From contig OZ025269.1 in NCBI GenBank assembly GCA_964019165.1, positions 10,514,191-10,578,190 of the forward strand: a stretch of DNA of 64,000 nt. Direction: 5' to 3'. Source of the DNA: Mastigias papua (Eukaryota > Cnidaria > Scyphozoa > Rhizostomeae > Mastigiidae). The translations under genes were made by a program, and so were the position numbers. The notes under the pieces are model-generated. The model made no database searches, had not been told where the DNA came from, and worked only from the letters and a program-made list of their open reading frames with translations. Of this stretch, positions 34,725 through 46,375 are shown piece after piece. Numbering within the stretch: position 1 is the stretch's first letter; each line of letters opens with the position of its first letter.

Positions 34725-34744
34725 TCTGTTACCTCTGTCACCAA
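34725..34744 (-). promoter_or_regulatory. Primer-binding site of the gypsy element
   Basis: Directly inside the 5' LTR the minus strand reads TTGGTGACAGAGG. TGG one base from the LTR is the usual complement of a tRNA CCA end. The next bases resemble, but do not equal, an initiator-Met complement (TGGTAGCAGAGG as I recall it), so the tRNA is left open. Confidence 0.6.
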
Positions 34745-34911
34745 TGTTGCGATTTAAAGGGTTCTCAGAGAAAGACTCAGTTAATGGCAACGTCTTTATT
34801 TCATCTCAAACAACTACAACTAACTAAAAGTGTAACAACGTTTGTTAAGAAGCTTCTGTTGGCTGCATTCCAATATATATATAAAGGGTTGCCGCTATGC
34901 CAATCACAACA
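34745..34911 (-). repeat. 5' LTR of the gypsy element (167 bp)
   Basis: Identical to the 3' LTR apart from one A fewer in a homopolymer. It supplies the TATA box and transcription start for the minus-strand element; the poly(A) motif lies at plus 34795-34800. Followed (leftward) by the primer-binding site and only about 34 bases of leader before the gag start. Confidence 0.95.
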
Positions 34912-34915
34912 CTTC

Positions 34916-35369
34916 TATATGTGTAGCAATGACGTATATTCATTGAATTGCTACTGGACAGATTCGGACTTCTTTATGTTCCCCCCGTTGGTTGTAACTA
35001 AAGGCTAGCACAGTTAGCATTCTAAAGCAGAAATATGACATTGTAACTGGAGATTAGTTGTATTTTTCTGGTGTCTCACTCTGCCGAATCTATGCGTTCA
35101 AACTAGACATTACATATGCATGGTACTGGTACTAGGATTATAGATTTTTTCTGTGATAGCAGATAGCTTCGAGCGGCAAAAACTACAACTTGAATTTTAA
35201 ATCTTCATTTCAATCAAGCATGAACTCACGGAAGAGAACATGGAATTATAGCTGGCTGATCGCATAGACTAAAACTAAAAGTACATGTGATTTCAAAGGG
35301 CATATATACAATTAAACAGGAACTACGAATAAAACTGAATCATACAAAATTGAGAAAAGCAGTGTTGGA
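34916..35369. other. Intergenic, nothing recognised
   Basis: Flank between the intact gypsy element and older gypsy fragments. No frame of interest. Confidence 0.5.
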
Positions 35370-36981
35370 AGAACCCCCTGACGATAAATTCGTTGTTGCG
35401 TAATTCTTTATATATATATTTTATGTTCTAAAATGTCGGTTCGTTTGGGACTGTTCGGGTTTACGGCAAAAGCTTCCTTGTATGCACCTAGTAACGACTG
35501 TAATCGGTCTTTCTCTGCCGGTGATAATTGATTATTAATTGCAACGTTTCCCAATTCCATACTCTCGTTGTTACTTCCAACAGTAATTTTCACTGATTCA
35601 CTTGCCGCATGTGTGGAACCTATTATTTTTCGAGAATTTAAATGGATGTCCGACGCTGTGACATTAAGAACGGTTACAGGAAATATTCCCTCAATATTCG
35701 GTATGATACGAGTTCTGTTAGCATAAAGGCCTCTAATAAACGGTACCATATGTGGTTCAAAGTCTCCTTCAAGCAACGAATTGAAGGTTGAACATTTCAC
35801 AAAAAGAACCTTTTCGGATCGCGCTGGGACGATGGAATTTTCACATAATCTAACCTTAGTACTCGATGCTGTCAGCCCTGCTATTGACAAATTTCCTAAT
35901 TCAATTTTATTTTTGTTGAAATCAAAGCTCACAGTACCAAATTGTCTCATGAAGTCCCTCCCAAGTAAAATGTTCGAATATGAAAGGGAATCAAGAACCT
36001 GGAAAGCTTGGTTGTGTGGATGGCTCCCTGGAATGGTTATTGATGTGGTAACTGAGCCGATTATTTTCATATGATCTCCCGAAGCGTTAATCAACAATTT
36101 AACCGATGATGTGTCTATATGTTCGTCTAGACCTATTTTGCGTAGCGTACCTAAATCGATAACGGATGTTCCCGATCCGGTGTCCAACATCACATGAGTA
36201 TTTAAATTATGAAGCTTTGCGGCGATAACAACGGAACGCGATTCTTCCCCTGGTTTGATATTGTCAAAAATGGTTAGTGATTGACTGATTGATAGTTAGG
36301 ACAGGCTGTATCTTTACTATCATGCCCACGTTGCCCATAAGCTTGACAGAAGCGAGTGGGATAATTTCGGACTAAGTGGTCGGAACTCGTACAACATCTG
36401 CATTTTAGCTGCTGAGCAAGAGAATTCCGGTATCGTCCGTGTGAATTTCCCCGGGCCCTACGTTGACTCGAATAATTTCTGTAATCTCCTCGAGGATTCG
36501 GTGGAAAAGTTGCCACGACATTAGTTGCAGCATTGACATTCGGATGATAGGATCATTACCTCCGTCATCTTGATATATCGATAGATTTGTTAATTTTTCA
36601 ACAACTCTTTCTGCAATTGAATTTAACATGTAATCAGCCATGGTAGTGCCAGTAGCGTTGACACTATGTGAGCTTGCGAGGGGGGCAGCATGAAGTTAGA
36701 TTTGATACCAGCGATTTGTAGGCGTGTTACTTCATCGGCAAGTGCGTTTATATCACATGATTCAAACTTTTCCGTCGATTTCAAGGCCGTTTGCATGTCT
36801 CTGTGAAGCCCATGGACGTAATAGTCCTTTGCAATCTTTCAACGCGTTTGATTATTAAAGTCCGTGTATGCAAGCTTGATTAGCTCCAATAACGTGTATG
36901 CATACGTATGCGCCGATTCTCCGGGTTTTCTAACTCGAGTCGCTAGGGTGCAAATAGCTTCTTCAAGGTTGAAATCTGCCA
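35370..36981 (-). pseudogene. Gypsy element X: gag and protease, truncated
   Basis: The minus strand holds a decayed gag (about 36981-36274) and a protease-containing pol start (36193-35408). gag begins near 36981 with a readable EEAICTLATRVRKPGESAHT stretch, then a stop, and ends with CCHC-like Cys/His residues (CRCCTSSDHLVRNYP, CQAYGQRGHDSKDTACP). The pol frame starts at the protease active site (MLDTGSGTSVIDLG) and runs to TDILEHKI, the usual lead-in to RT. There it joins abruptly a 55-bp LTR-like piece (35370-35425), so RT and beyond are deleted. Confidence 0.75.
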
Positions 36982-37149
36982 TCTTTCAAACTCCTTTAAG
37001 AGTTCTTCCTTTAAGGAAAAAACATCGGAAAAGAATATTGTTCATCATGATAGACTTTGTCCGTGCAAATCGTCTTTAGATGGAGACCACAAAGTAGTTA
37101 GTTCTGATATTCGTAACAAGGACCTTCGGGCACATCACACTTTTGCCTC

Positions 37150-37834
<685 letters not shown>

Positions 37835-39297
37835 CTCCCCCATCTCTCAATGTCCCCATACAAATGGTACATTTTTCTTGCTTAAGCGGAATAACGTTTC
37901 TGCATGCATGGAAAAGCCTTAAATAAATCGTTTGTAGTAGCCTATTAAACCAAGGAAAGACCCAAGCTGTGTAAGTTCTTGTGGAATGGGAAAATTATTT
38001 ACTGCGCTAACTTTACTTCTCTATGGGCTCAAACCATCCTTAGAAAACAACGTAAACTAAGTATTCAGCCTGGGGTGCACGAAATATGCATTTTTAACCT
38101 TAAGCCTCAGACTTCCATTGCGTATGCGCGAAAGAACAGATTCAAGTCATACTAAGTACTCCTCAAAAGCGCGGGAAAAGACGATTATATCTTCCAAATA
38201 GACAAGATATGATTCCCAAGTTAAACCAGTAGCAAAATCTCCATTAAGCGCTGAAAAGATGCTGGTGCTCCGCAGAGACCAAGATGCATGATTGTAAATT
38301 CCCATGATGAATTGCTAGTACCTGGTATAGTAAACGCAGTCTTATGCACATCTCCCTCTTTAAGTGGTAACTGACAACAACCAGACGCCAAATCTAAGGT
38401 AGTAAAATATTGTGCGCGTCCTAAGGTATCTAAAGTTTCATCTATGCGAGGTAATGGGTAAGCATCCTTACACATAACCCAATTAAGTTTGCGATAATCT
38501 ACGCAAAATCTAGCACTGCCATCCTTTTTTCCTACTAGAACTATGGGGCTTGACCAAGGACTCTTAGATCCCCCTCATTACTCCCCTGTTTGCCATGTCT
38601 TTAACGTGCGCATCTACGACTTTACGCTGCGTCTCAGGAATGCGATAAGGTCTATGATCTATGGGTTTGTTGCCTTGTGTGTCGATTGAATGTTCTAATA
38701 TATTAGTACGGCCTAAATCGGAATCGGACTTGGCAAAAACCTCTGAAAACTTATGCAAGAACTGTTGTAAAACAACCTGTTGCTCTGACGTAAGATCAGC
38801 TGACGAAAAATCTAAATCTTCAACAATAGCTGTACCGCTATTATGATCTACAGTCTTAGTTGCAATATCTGTGATTGACGTCACAGGACCTATCTTCGCA
38901 CTAGGTTCTAGAGTTACAGATTTGCAACCGGGATTAACCAACCTGACAGAGATTTCCCCTTGCTCTGGTCTAATAATGGACCAAGCAGCATAAACATGCG
39001 AAGATTGGCATAGCGATTCAAACAATCCAGTGGAACATCCTGGTCCAATGGGTGACATAGCAACAAGTTCTCACCGGGGAGGAATTTCAAGTTTCTCTAC
39101 TAATGAAATTCCCAAGTTACCTTTTCTCCATCATTTCCCACTGCCGTGGATTCAGTACTCCATTTCAACGTACGATGGGACATATCTAGGGTTATGCCCT
39201 ACTCGGGAAGAAAATCTGTCCCTAGGATACAATCATGCTGAAATCCTGAAGCAACACAAAAGTCGTGGAATGCTACATTATTGCCTATCTTAAGGAA
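37835..39297 (-). pseudogene. Gypsy element Z: protease to RT, both ends lost
   Basis: The minus strand reads through a protease region (about 39297-39060, HDCILGTDFLPE), the pre-RT linker (39058-38564, ending NILEHSIDTQGNKPIDHRPY), RT (about 38560-38170: FCVDYRKLN, YPLPRIDETLDTL, FTTLDLASG, APASFQRLMEILL) and the RT thumb to about 37840 (SFLGLIGYYKRFI). Motif C reads YLEDIIVFS, with Glu for the first catalytic Asp. Frame breaks are frequent. The left end abuts the LTR-like segment and the right end abuts the BEL element. Confidence 0.75.
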
Positions 39298-40612
39298 TGC
39301 AGAGAAAATACCTTAATGAACGAATGTATTCATTTCGCCACCTTTTCCATAAGTCTTCTCTGCACTTCATCAAATATTTTGCTCTCTTTCGTAAGTGTCT
39401 ATCTGTGACTCTTGTAGGTTCTGGATCTAGCAAAGCATTATTATCAGTTAGAAGCATCATATTAGGAGTCAACAAAGGTAATTGAATGTCCTCTTCAACA
39501 TACATCACTAGTCTATTGTGTAGTGTAACTTTAATATCCTACAATAGCTCTTATAACTCACTGTATCTCAATTTAGCCTTTCCTAAGACTTTATACATAG
39601 CTTGTTTTGTGAGGCCGATAATTCTCTCGTATTGACCGCCCGACCACGGAGCTTTGCTAAGATTCAAATGCCACACGATGGATTGCCTTTCGAGGACATC
39701 TCTTATCTTCTCGTCTCTCATAATGTTCACTAGCCATTTAGCAGTGGACTTAAACGTTTGAGCATTATCCGAGTACATTTTTCTTGGTCTGCCTCTTCTC
39801 GCTATAAATCTTTGTAAGCTTGGTATTAGATTCTCAACTGTTGCGTCTGCCAACAACTCTAAATATACTGCTCTCCTTAAACTGTAAGCAATGAGTAATA
39901 TATATGCTTTCCCTTCCCCATGTTTTCTTGTTTTGTAGCTTATAGGGCCTGCGTAATCAAAGCCTACAAGTGCGAAGGGCCTTTATCCTTCTGTTCTGTC
40001 TTTAGGAAGTGTTGCTGTCTTTGGTTCTGTAAAGGGGACTATATGAAACGTTTTACAGGCACAGCATTGCTTGCATATTTTATTCACAAGTTTCCTTAGT
40101 CTTGGGATCCAAAGTTCTTGACGAACTTTTGCCATTGTTAAGCTGGGCCATCCACACAGTATAGAATGGTAGGCATGCGCAACTAATTTCTCACTAATCA
40201 AGGTATCAGAATGTAAGTAAATTGGGTATTCTCCCTCCAACCGTCCATGACAAACATAAACACCATGCTCATTCTTCTCTAACCCAACCTACTATCTTTC
40301 TTCCTCAAACTGGTCATTTCCCTCCACTTTCGATTGCTCTTTCTTTATCCAGAAGTCTCTAACTCATTGAACCTCTTCGGTGCACAATGGTCCTGTTTGT
40401 CTGTTCTCTTTCTTAGCTTGACAATTCCGTATAAATCGCTTTACCCATGCTATTACTCTCATTGATTTCCTGTACTGATACTTTTCTATCACCATATCTA
40501 ATTCATCCTTGCTTTCTACGGCTACTTTCAAAATTGACTTTGTAGGCTGTGCTTCAGATTCTGAATCAGCACTTGCCGCTGTTACTGTATCTTCAATCTT
40601 CAGGCCACTCAT
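39290..40612 (-). pseudogene. BEL/Pao integrase and C-terminus
   Basis: Includes a linker (40612-40364), an HHCC-type zinc finger region (40240-39983: YHSILCGWPSLTMAKVRQ, CKQCCACK), the catalytic core piece (39856-39551: RGRPRKMYSDNAQTF for the second Asp, APWSGGQYERII for Glu) and a tail (39508-39290: RAKYLMKCREDLWKRWRNEY). The usual His of the zinc finger (GHxG) is changed to LCGW. Non-functional. Confidence 0.8.
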
Positions 40613-40721
40613 TTGGGTTTCTCATTCATTCAGGCCCTTTGAACCATCTGCTGTTTAGCTTCTTTGCATCACATGCTCGGCCTGCTATATCTGCAGGATT
40701 TGATTCTGTAGGGACATGTCT

Positions 40722-41834
40722 TCATAGTATGTAGTCTTTCTCTTTAATCTTTGCAACTCGGTTACTCACAAATTGCTTATAATGATTCTTTCCATTAATC
40801 CAATGCAGCGCAACACTACTGTCTAGCCAAGCATGCGCGTACATGATGGGGTGGCTTTGCAGCGCATTCTTCACATTGTCAATCAGATTTGCAGCCATGT
40901 GACCAGCTACTAGCTCTAATCGGGGGATAGTCAAACCCTTTTTTGCCAGACGGGATTTTGCAGTAATAAGTCCTTGTGAACTATCTGATTCTTGCCAAAC
41001 CACGACATAAACAAGTGCAGCAACTCCATCTTGACTAGCATCACCAAATACATGTAGATCAACAAAACTTATTTCCAAATCAGCCTTTGGAATGCTTCTC
41101 GTTATGACTACTTTTTCTGGTAAACTTTGGATCCATTTGAATCATCTCTGTTTCAGTTTCTCTGGTAATTACTCATCCCACGGCAAATGCTCATTACAAA
41201 TGTCTCTGACTATTATCTTTCCAATCAATGTCACTGCAATTACCAATCCAAGAGGGTCGCAAATGGCTGCCAATTCCTTCACTACCTCTCTTTTTGTGAA
41301 TTGCTTGTTACTTTTCTCAAATTGAATTGACACTGTGTCCTCTATAGTATCCCATGTTAACCCTAGTAAATTTATTTCTTTGTCTTTGGTACCAAGTTGT
41401 TCTTTTGCAAATGACTGATCAGTGGCTTCTTCTATGTTGCTTTCTGTCTCTAAAGTGGGTCTGTTAGAGTGCCATTTATGAAGTGTAAATTTGGCCTCAT
41501 TGAAAATACTGATAGTAGTGGTTCTCAGATGCTCCACTTTCTTGACTGACTCTGCACCAAAAATAACATCATCCACATATAGGCTTTGCTTTATTTCAAC
41601 TACTTCATTCGGAAATTCTGTCTCACATCCGTCTAAATGGGCTCTTATGGTGGTTCCCGAAATAAAAGGAGATTGATTCAAGCCAAACAACATTCGAGTG
41701 AATCTGTATATCTCAATCATTTCCAGGTTTCTGTCTCTTGGCCAGTGAAACCTTAAGACGGGACGATCCTGCTCTCTTATACGTATTAGGAGCAATGCTT
41801 GTTTTAAATCATCTGTCAATGTAATAGGTTGCAT
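40722..41834 (-). pseudogene. BEL/Pao reverse transcriptase and RNase H
   Basis: 41834-41169 carries the Pao-type RT middle and thumb (MLFGLNQSPFISGTTI, SLYVDDVIFGAES with catalytic YVDD, INLLGLTWDTIEDTV). 41078-40722 carries the RNase H-like part (VDLHVFGDASQDGVAALVYV, IPRLELVAGHMAAN, AWLDSSVALHWI). A frame break and a short gap lie between them (about 41160-41080). The N-terminal RT (41880-42060) is readable only in fragments. Confidence 0.8.
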
Positions 41835-42067
41835 TCTATTTCTGGAAAGAACTTCCCAAATCTTATTTTGTAGTGGCGGCCCTCTTTCTAAGCAGTCATT
41901 TAATGATGGTGATGTATCGTTCGCTCTGGCCGAAGCATCAAAAACTATACGTACTGTAGTACTCTCAGCAGAATCTCTGACTACAGCTCTGTGTGGTAAG
42001 TAAACTTCTCTGCGTCAGTGGTGTGATTCCGTTACCTTCTCAATAATTCCTTGATTTATCTGATCTG

Positions 42068-42847
42068 TCAAAATCTCTTCGTGCTTGTCATAGAGATCTG
42101 GGTGTCTAATCTTTGAATAAGTTTGTGTAATTTTGCTTTACTACCTTTCTTATTGTCTGGTAAATCTGGTACACTAGATTTCCAAATAAGACCTGGTTGA
42201 TACCAACCTTCTTCACTGCGGTCAAGTTGATCTCTGAATTCTGTATGCACTAGTTCACTGTATTCTTCACCGTTCAATCCTAGAATATCTAATGAGCATA
42301 GTCCTTCTAAATCAGCGCTTGATGACTTGGCAAAAAACATATTACTCAGGTCTGCTTCATGACCAGGTGACATTACAGCCCATCCTACTTTGGTAAGTTC
42401 TGCTATTGGATCTCCAGGTTTACCAATTCTTGGCTTTGTGGGGGTTTTTATCCTAGAATATGTACTTGCCCCCAGAATCATATGTACTGGCAATTCGTTC
42501 TTGTCACCTTTATCAAGAATTTCTACTCCATGAAGATGAGAATATTTGTGGATTATTTCTTGATATTTGGGGTTAGAGGTAGTTAACAACTTCCCTTTGT
42601 CCACTCCTCCAGCTTCTACTTCAATGCTAAAATGCTCATTTAGACTTTGTAATTTGACTTGGAATCCTTCTACTTTCCAGGTTGTTGTGGATATCATTGT
42701 GTCTATTTTCCTATGCTCTACTCTCACCGGTTTCTTATTCATCAAATCTGCTAGCTTTGTTGAAATGTAAGAGCTACCAGAGCCTGTATCTAGAAGGGCT
42801 CTACACGTTATTCCATTTACCTTGACAACGACAACAGGGTACATCAC
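42068..42847 (-). pseudogene. BEL/Pao protease (DUF1758-like)
   Basis: A 259-codon frame starts MMYPVVVVKVNGITCRALLD and has the aspartic protease site LLDTGSGSSYIS at residues 18-29. It continues through the DUF1758-type region (HMILGASTYSRIKTP, VGWAVMSPGHE). Longest intact frame of the element; the downstream RT is in another frame. Confidence 0.8.
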
Positions 42848-42850
42848 TCC

Positions 42851-44113
42851 TTATTCCACTGTCGACAGCAGAAGCTCTCTACGTTCTTGGTTTCGTTCCT
42901 TTTCACAAATGGAAATGTGATGTTTTGCTTTGCAATTCTTACAGATACCTTTACTAGTACAATCAAAAGCCATATGCCCAGCTCTTGTGCATTTAAAGCA
43001 TGGTCGTTTTGAACGTAAAATATCTCTCCTCTCACTTTTCGCTTTTACTTTGTGCATTCAATGGATTTACGATCTTCACTGTTACAATACATGCAAGACC
43101 TTTTTGAAGGAAAACCGTGTTTGTTGCAAACACTCGGTCTTGCACTGACTCGGGTACTGGGTTTCTTCCTGTCCATTTACTTAGTGCTGCAACAAGGTGG
43201 GAGAATTCCCACTGCTGCCAATCATCGTCTATCCTTACTAAGTCTGCCCTGATACCTACCAGCTTGTTCAATGTGGCCCATAGATTCTAGTGGTTGTACT
43301 CTGGGGAGGAGCCTTTGATAAAACTCATGAATTTTAGAAGGGCTGGCCTCCGGATTTCACTATCTTTGCCGTATTTTGATTTCAAAATTTGTTTTGCTCT
43401 TTCATACCCTTCTGCACCATGATTTAGATTGTCTATCAGATATCTAACTTTTGGCTCAATGAATTCTTTCAAATAATTGAATTTAGTTATCTGATCGATA
43501 GTTTTCTGATCTACTTCTATTTTGAATTGGTTCCAAAATCGAAACCAATCCACATGAGTACCCTTAAATTTTGCGATTTCAAGTTATGGCAACTTAATCA
43601 TTACAGGTTTACCTGGAATAGCACTTTTTGACGGACTTCTCGATTCAAAATTTGCCCTTCGATTTACAATCTTTGTTGTAGTTTCATCTTTTCCATCGCT
43701 ATTTCTTTTTCGTATTCTTGTTTCCTTTCCTGTTCTTTAATGTTAGCCTCCTCGTCTTGAAATTTCTGCATTACCTTTCGAAATGTTTGATATGAAGGCT
43801 CAAGCATCTTTTGTTTGTCATTGATGGTAAGACGTCATTTTTTCACTTCACTAGGGTCTTCTTCGGCTTGTAATTTCAACTCTTGTATATATAGCTTCAA
43901 ATCTTCGATTTCATCGAGCTTTGCTTCGTAAATCTTAATTTGTCTCTCAACTGGCTTTCTCTCATTTTTCTGGATAATTTGAATGGTCTCTTCTGATATG
44001 AACTCCAAGAATCTGAACTTTCCATCGATTGTTTTCGTTGCGTTCGTTATGTCTGTCATTGTAAACATATGACCGTCGCTCATTAACTCACAGGAAATGC
44101 TTAAAAAATCCAC
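42851..44113 (-). pseudogene. BEL/Pao gag, frame-broken
   Basis: Pieces in order: 44113-43835 (KPVERQIKIYEAKLDEIEDL, coiled), 43553-43287 (FWNQFKIEVDQKTIDQITKF, EGYERAKQILKSKYGK; DUF1759-like), 43271-43032 (WEFSHLVAALSKWTGRNPV) and 43057-42851 with two CCHC knuckles (CFKCTRAGHMAFDC, CKNCKAKHHISIC). Binding residues of both knuckles are kept. Frame changes at each junction. Confidence 0.8.
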
Positions 44114-44131
44114 TATTCTCCCATATGGGGT

Positions 44132-44345
44132 GCCACTTATCGAAATCCTCGATTAGATTGGCACAATAAAAAGTCACTCGTGTACGTTTTTGAATTATAG
44201 TCTCAACAATACACAACAAAACAACACAACAAAATGCAAAATGAAATCTCTCAGTCACATCACTTCCAGTCGAAAAGTCGAAGTCTCATTCAAGGATTAA
44301 AAGTCAAAGTTTTCTTATGGGAGATTCGCAGGGTGTTATTCAGTT
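44132..44345 (-). repeat. BEL-type LTR (5' LTR, extent partly known)
   Basis: Begins TGCCACTTATCG on the plus strand next to the gag leader, and its first 200 bases recur inverted at 46184-46375 with roughly 85% identity by eye. The outer LTR boundary is not defined; the LTR may extend beyond 44345. Confidence 0.65.
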
Positions 44346-44833
44346 CTCCACAAAGAAAACATATAAATGAGTTAGACACACACATTCGACGGAACAGTTA
44401 TATAAAGAAACAAACAGACAAAACTTACGATAAAGAGGTTGGTAAGACAATAAAATATCATAAAGATTATTACCACTTACTCAATCTCGTTATTGTCCGT
44501 TAAAACAGCAATACTTAAGCGAACGACCTGCACAAACAAACTGCCCAAACCCTTAATGCTTCACTTCTCCTACTCATGTGTCAAAAGTTAGGCATAACCC
44601 ACAAAAGCTCTATTGAATATGTCGAACACAGCTCAAAGAGACCAGACAATACAGCAGAATAATAGTCACATCAACACAGCACAGACAAGCAAAGAATTAA
44701 ACAAAAAGGGACTAAGTAATTGAATAGAAATGGGATTTTTACACTTGATCAAGATTTTGGTGCATGGTAAGATACTTGCATTGTGTAATAATGCATAGTG
44801 TAATAGTGTATAGTGTATCTCCCAATTATTAAA

Positions 44834-45358
44834 ATGTTGTAAAGTATGGCTCCTCCGCATTAACGGATTATATCATACACACAATCAGGGATTTTTCGTC
44901 ATAAAACATTGCACCATGATTGCACAAAAAGATGTTATATTTAGCGAATACTTGTCTTCACTTGCTACTAAATTCCTACCCCTGAATTATGACATGGAAG
45001 GGAGCGAGGGTTCTCTCGCACTAATATCGGTAATATGCAAAATGGCTATAAAACTTACGAATTCTTCTCTTTAACACGAAGAGTACCTTCAGGCATGAAT
45101 TTCATCAACTTCAGCTAATTCTTCGCCACTTCTTCAAAAACTAATTTACGATAAAAACCAAGTTACTTTATACTAATTACTACAAAAGATGGTGCAATAA
45201 AATAGAAACAGCCTTTAAGGAATTACGATCAATAAATTGTCCAAAGGATAGCGCTTTAATCTATATGTGCAATCATTGTGCAATGGTTGATGACGAAAAA
45301 TCCCTAATTGCGTGTATGACATAATCCGTTAATGCAGAGGAGCCATGCTATACAACAA
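44834..45358. mobile_element. Foldback MITE with about 92-bp inverted repeats
   Basis: The left arm (44834-44925) and right arm (45267-45358) are inverted copies sharing ATGGCTCCTC, GCATTAACGGATTAT and AGGGATTTTTCGTCAT, about 85% alike by eye. A 340-bp AT-rich spacer has no coding frame. No clear target duplication was found, so the family is open. Confidence 0.75.
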
Positions 45359-45442
45359 AAACTACAAACTTGAGATAAGTACTTATTTTTCGTATAACAG
45401 TGCCTATGAAAACTAAAGCCAGTTTTCAACTGCCGTAATCGT

Positions 45443-45493
45443 GGGGCGCTTATTCGAAAGGGGCACGTATTCGAAAGGGGCGCTTATAGAATA
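45443..45493. repeat. Three tandem 17-bp units at a pogo end
   Basis: GGGGCGCTTATTCGAAA, GGGGCACGTATTCGAAA and GGGGCGCTTATAGAATA follow one another. GGGCGCTTATTCGAAAG-like repeats are typical of pogo/Tigger-type ends, and a pogo transposase C-terminus starts 110 bases away, so this is probably its left terminus. Confidence 0.65.
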
Positions 45494-45606
45494 TTTCTTG
45501 AAAAATTAGGATTAAAAATTCAAAGATCAACGCTCTTTTTCACATTTTACATCTCTAAGGAGAACAAAAGTCGAACCAGTAAATACCCGATAAACAAATT
45601 GTTACA

Positions 45607-45983
45607 CTACAAAATATCAATATCCTCCTCACTTTCATGGTCTTCATCGACGATTAGTTCCTCAGGACAGGCATCTGCCGTGTCGATTTCATCAGGGACA
45701 AATGGGTTCAGTTCAGGAGTATTCACATACTCTAATTGCTTTTCCAACATAGAGCGCCCTTCGCTACAAGGCTGACCTTCTTTGATGCAGCTGATCTCAT
45801 TATCCAGATTCCCATCGGTCGAACACGATAATGCACATGAAACAACAGATTGTTGTACAATGTCTTTAGACAAATTCTCCCAGGCTTTGAGAATCCACAA
45901 AACAACTTGTATTCAAGATATTGAAATCTGGATGTGGATGAAAAGCGATACGGGTAGGTCGCGTTCACATTACGCCGGAACAT
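45607..45983 (-). pseudogene. Pogo-type transposase C-terminal fragment
   Basis: The minus-strand frame 45900-45607 reads ILKAWENLSKDIVQQSVVSC, GNLDNEISCIKEGQPCSEGR and ends in an acidic tail (VDEDHESEEDIDIL). This matches the segment after the DDE core in pogo-like proteins (AW..IS.E.I..SF..CGI.N..DG..D). The catalytic core is missing; homology may extend to 45983 in another frame. Confidence 0.65.
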
Positions 45984-46019
45984 GTTTGCTGCTGATAAGA
46001 CTTATGTTTACAGCAGTAC

Positions 46020-46375
46020 GGGTGTATAAGGAAATAGAGTTCTATATATAATAAAAGGGGCTTCACGTCCACAGATACTGATCAGTGAATAGTAGACAGT
46101 TATCATATACTATCATACTTTGACCCATGATCAACTACTATCATCAATAACAACCACAGTGTGGAGAACTGAAGTGCACCCTGCGAATCTCCCATGGAGA
46201 GAACTGTGACTTTTAATCCTTTCTAGAGACTTAAATTTTTCTAATGGACGTGATGTGACAGAGTTCTCGTTTTGCATTTTGTTGCGTTGTTTTGTTGTGT
46301 TTTGTTGAGACTATAATTCAAAAACGTACACGTTTGACTTTTTATTGTGTCAATCTAATCGAGGATTTCGACACA
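46020..46375 (+). repeat. BEL-type LTR fragment, inverted relative to the BEL element
   Basis: 46184-46375 is the reverse complement of 44131-44335. Upstream a TATATATAATAAAAGGGG box (about 46043-46060) could be its TATA region. It ends GGATTTCGACACA at about 46374. No BEL coding follows on the plus strand, so it is a solo or orphan LTR. Confidence 0.6.

Larger units (their letters stand above)
29732..34915 (-). mobile_element. Intact Ty3/gypsy LTR retrotransposon
   Basis: Two LTRs (29736-29903 and 34745-34911) begin TG and end CA and bracket gag and pol on the minus strand. The 4-bp direct repeat CTTC at 29732-29735 and 34912-34915 is the target duplication. A purine tract (plus strand CCATCCCCCCA at 29904-29914) abuts the 3' LTR, and a TTGGTGACAGAGG stretch abuts the 5' LTR as primer-binding site. 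gag is complete, and pol is open from protease through integrase with no stop. Length without the duplications is 5176 bp. There is no env-like frame. All parts needed for movement appear present. Confidence 0.93.
39297..44335 (-). mobile_element. BEL/Pao LTR retrotransposon, decayed
   Basis: Minus-strand order is LTR (44335-44132), gag (44113 to about 42850), protease (42847-42068), RT (41834-41169), RNase H (41078-40722), integrase zinc finger (40240-39983), integrase core (39856-39551) and the C-terminal tail (39508-39290). Domain types (DUF1759-like gag, DUF1758-like protease, Pao RT) are diagnostic of BEL/Pao. Frame breaks separate nearly every domain. The 3' LTR is missing: the element ends at about 39297 against gypsy Z. 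Confidence 0.85.
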
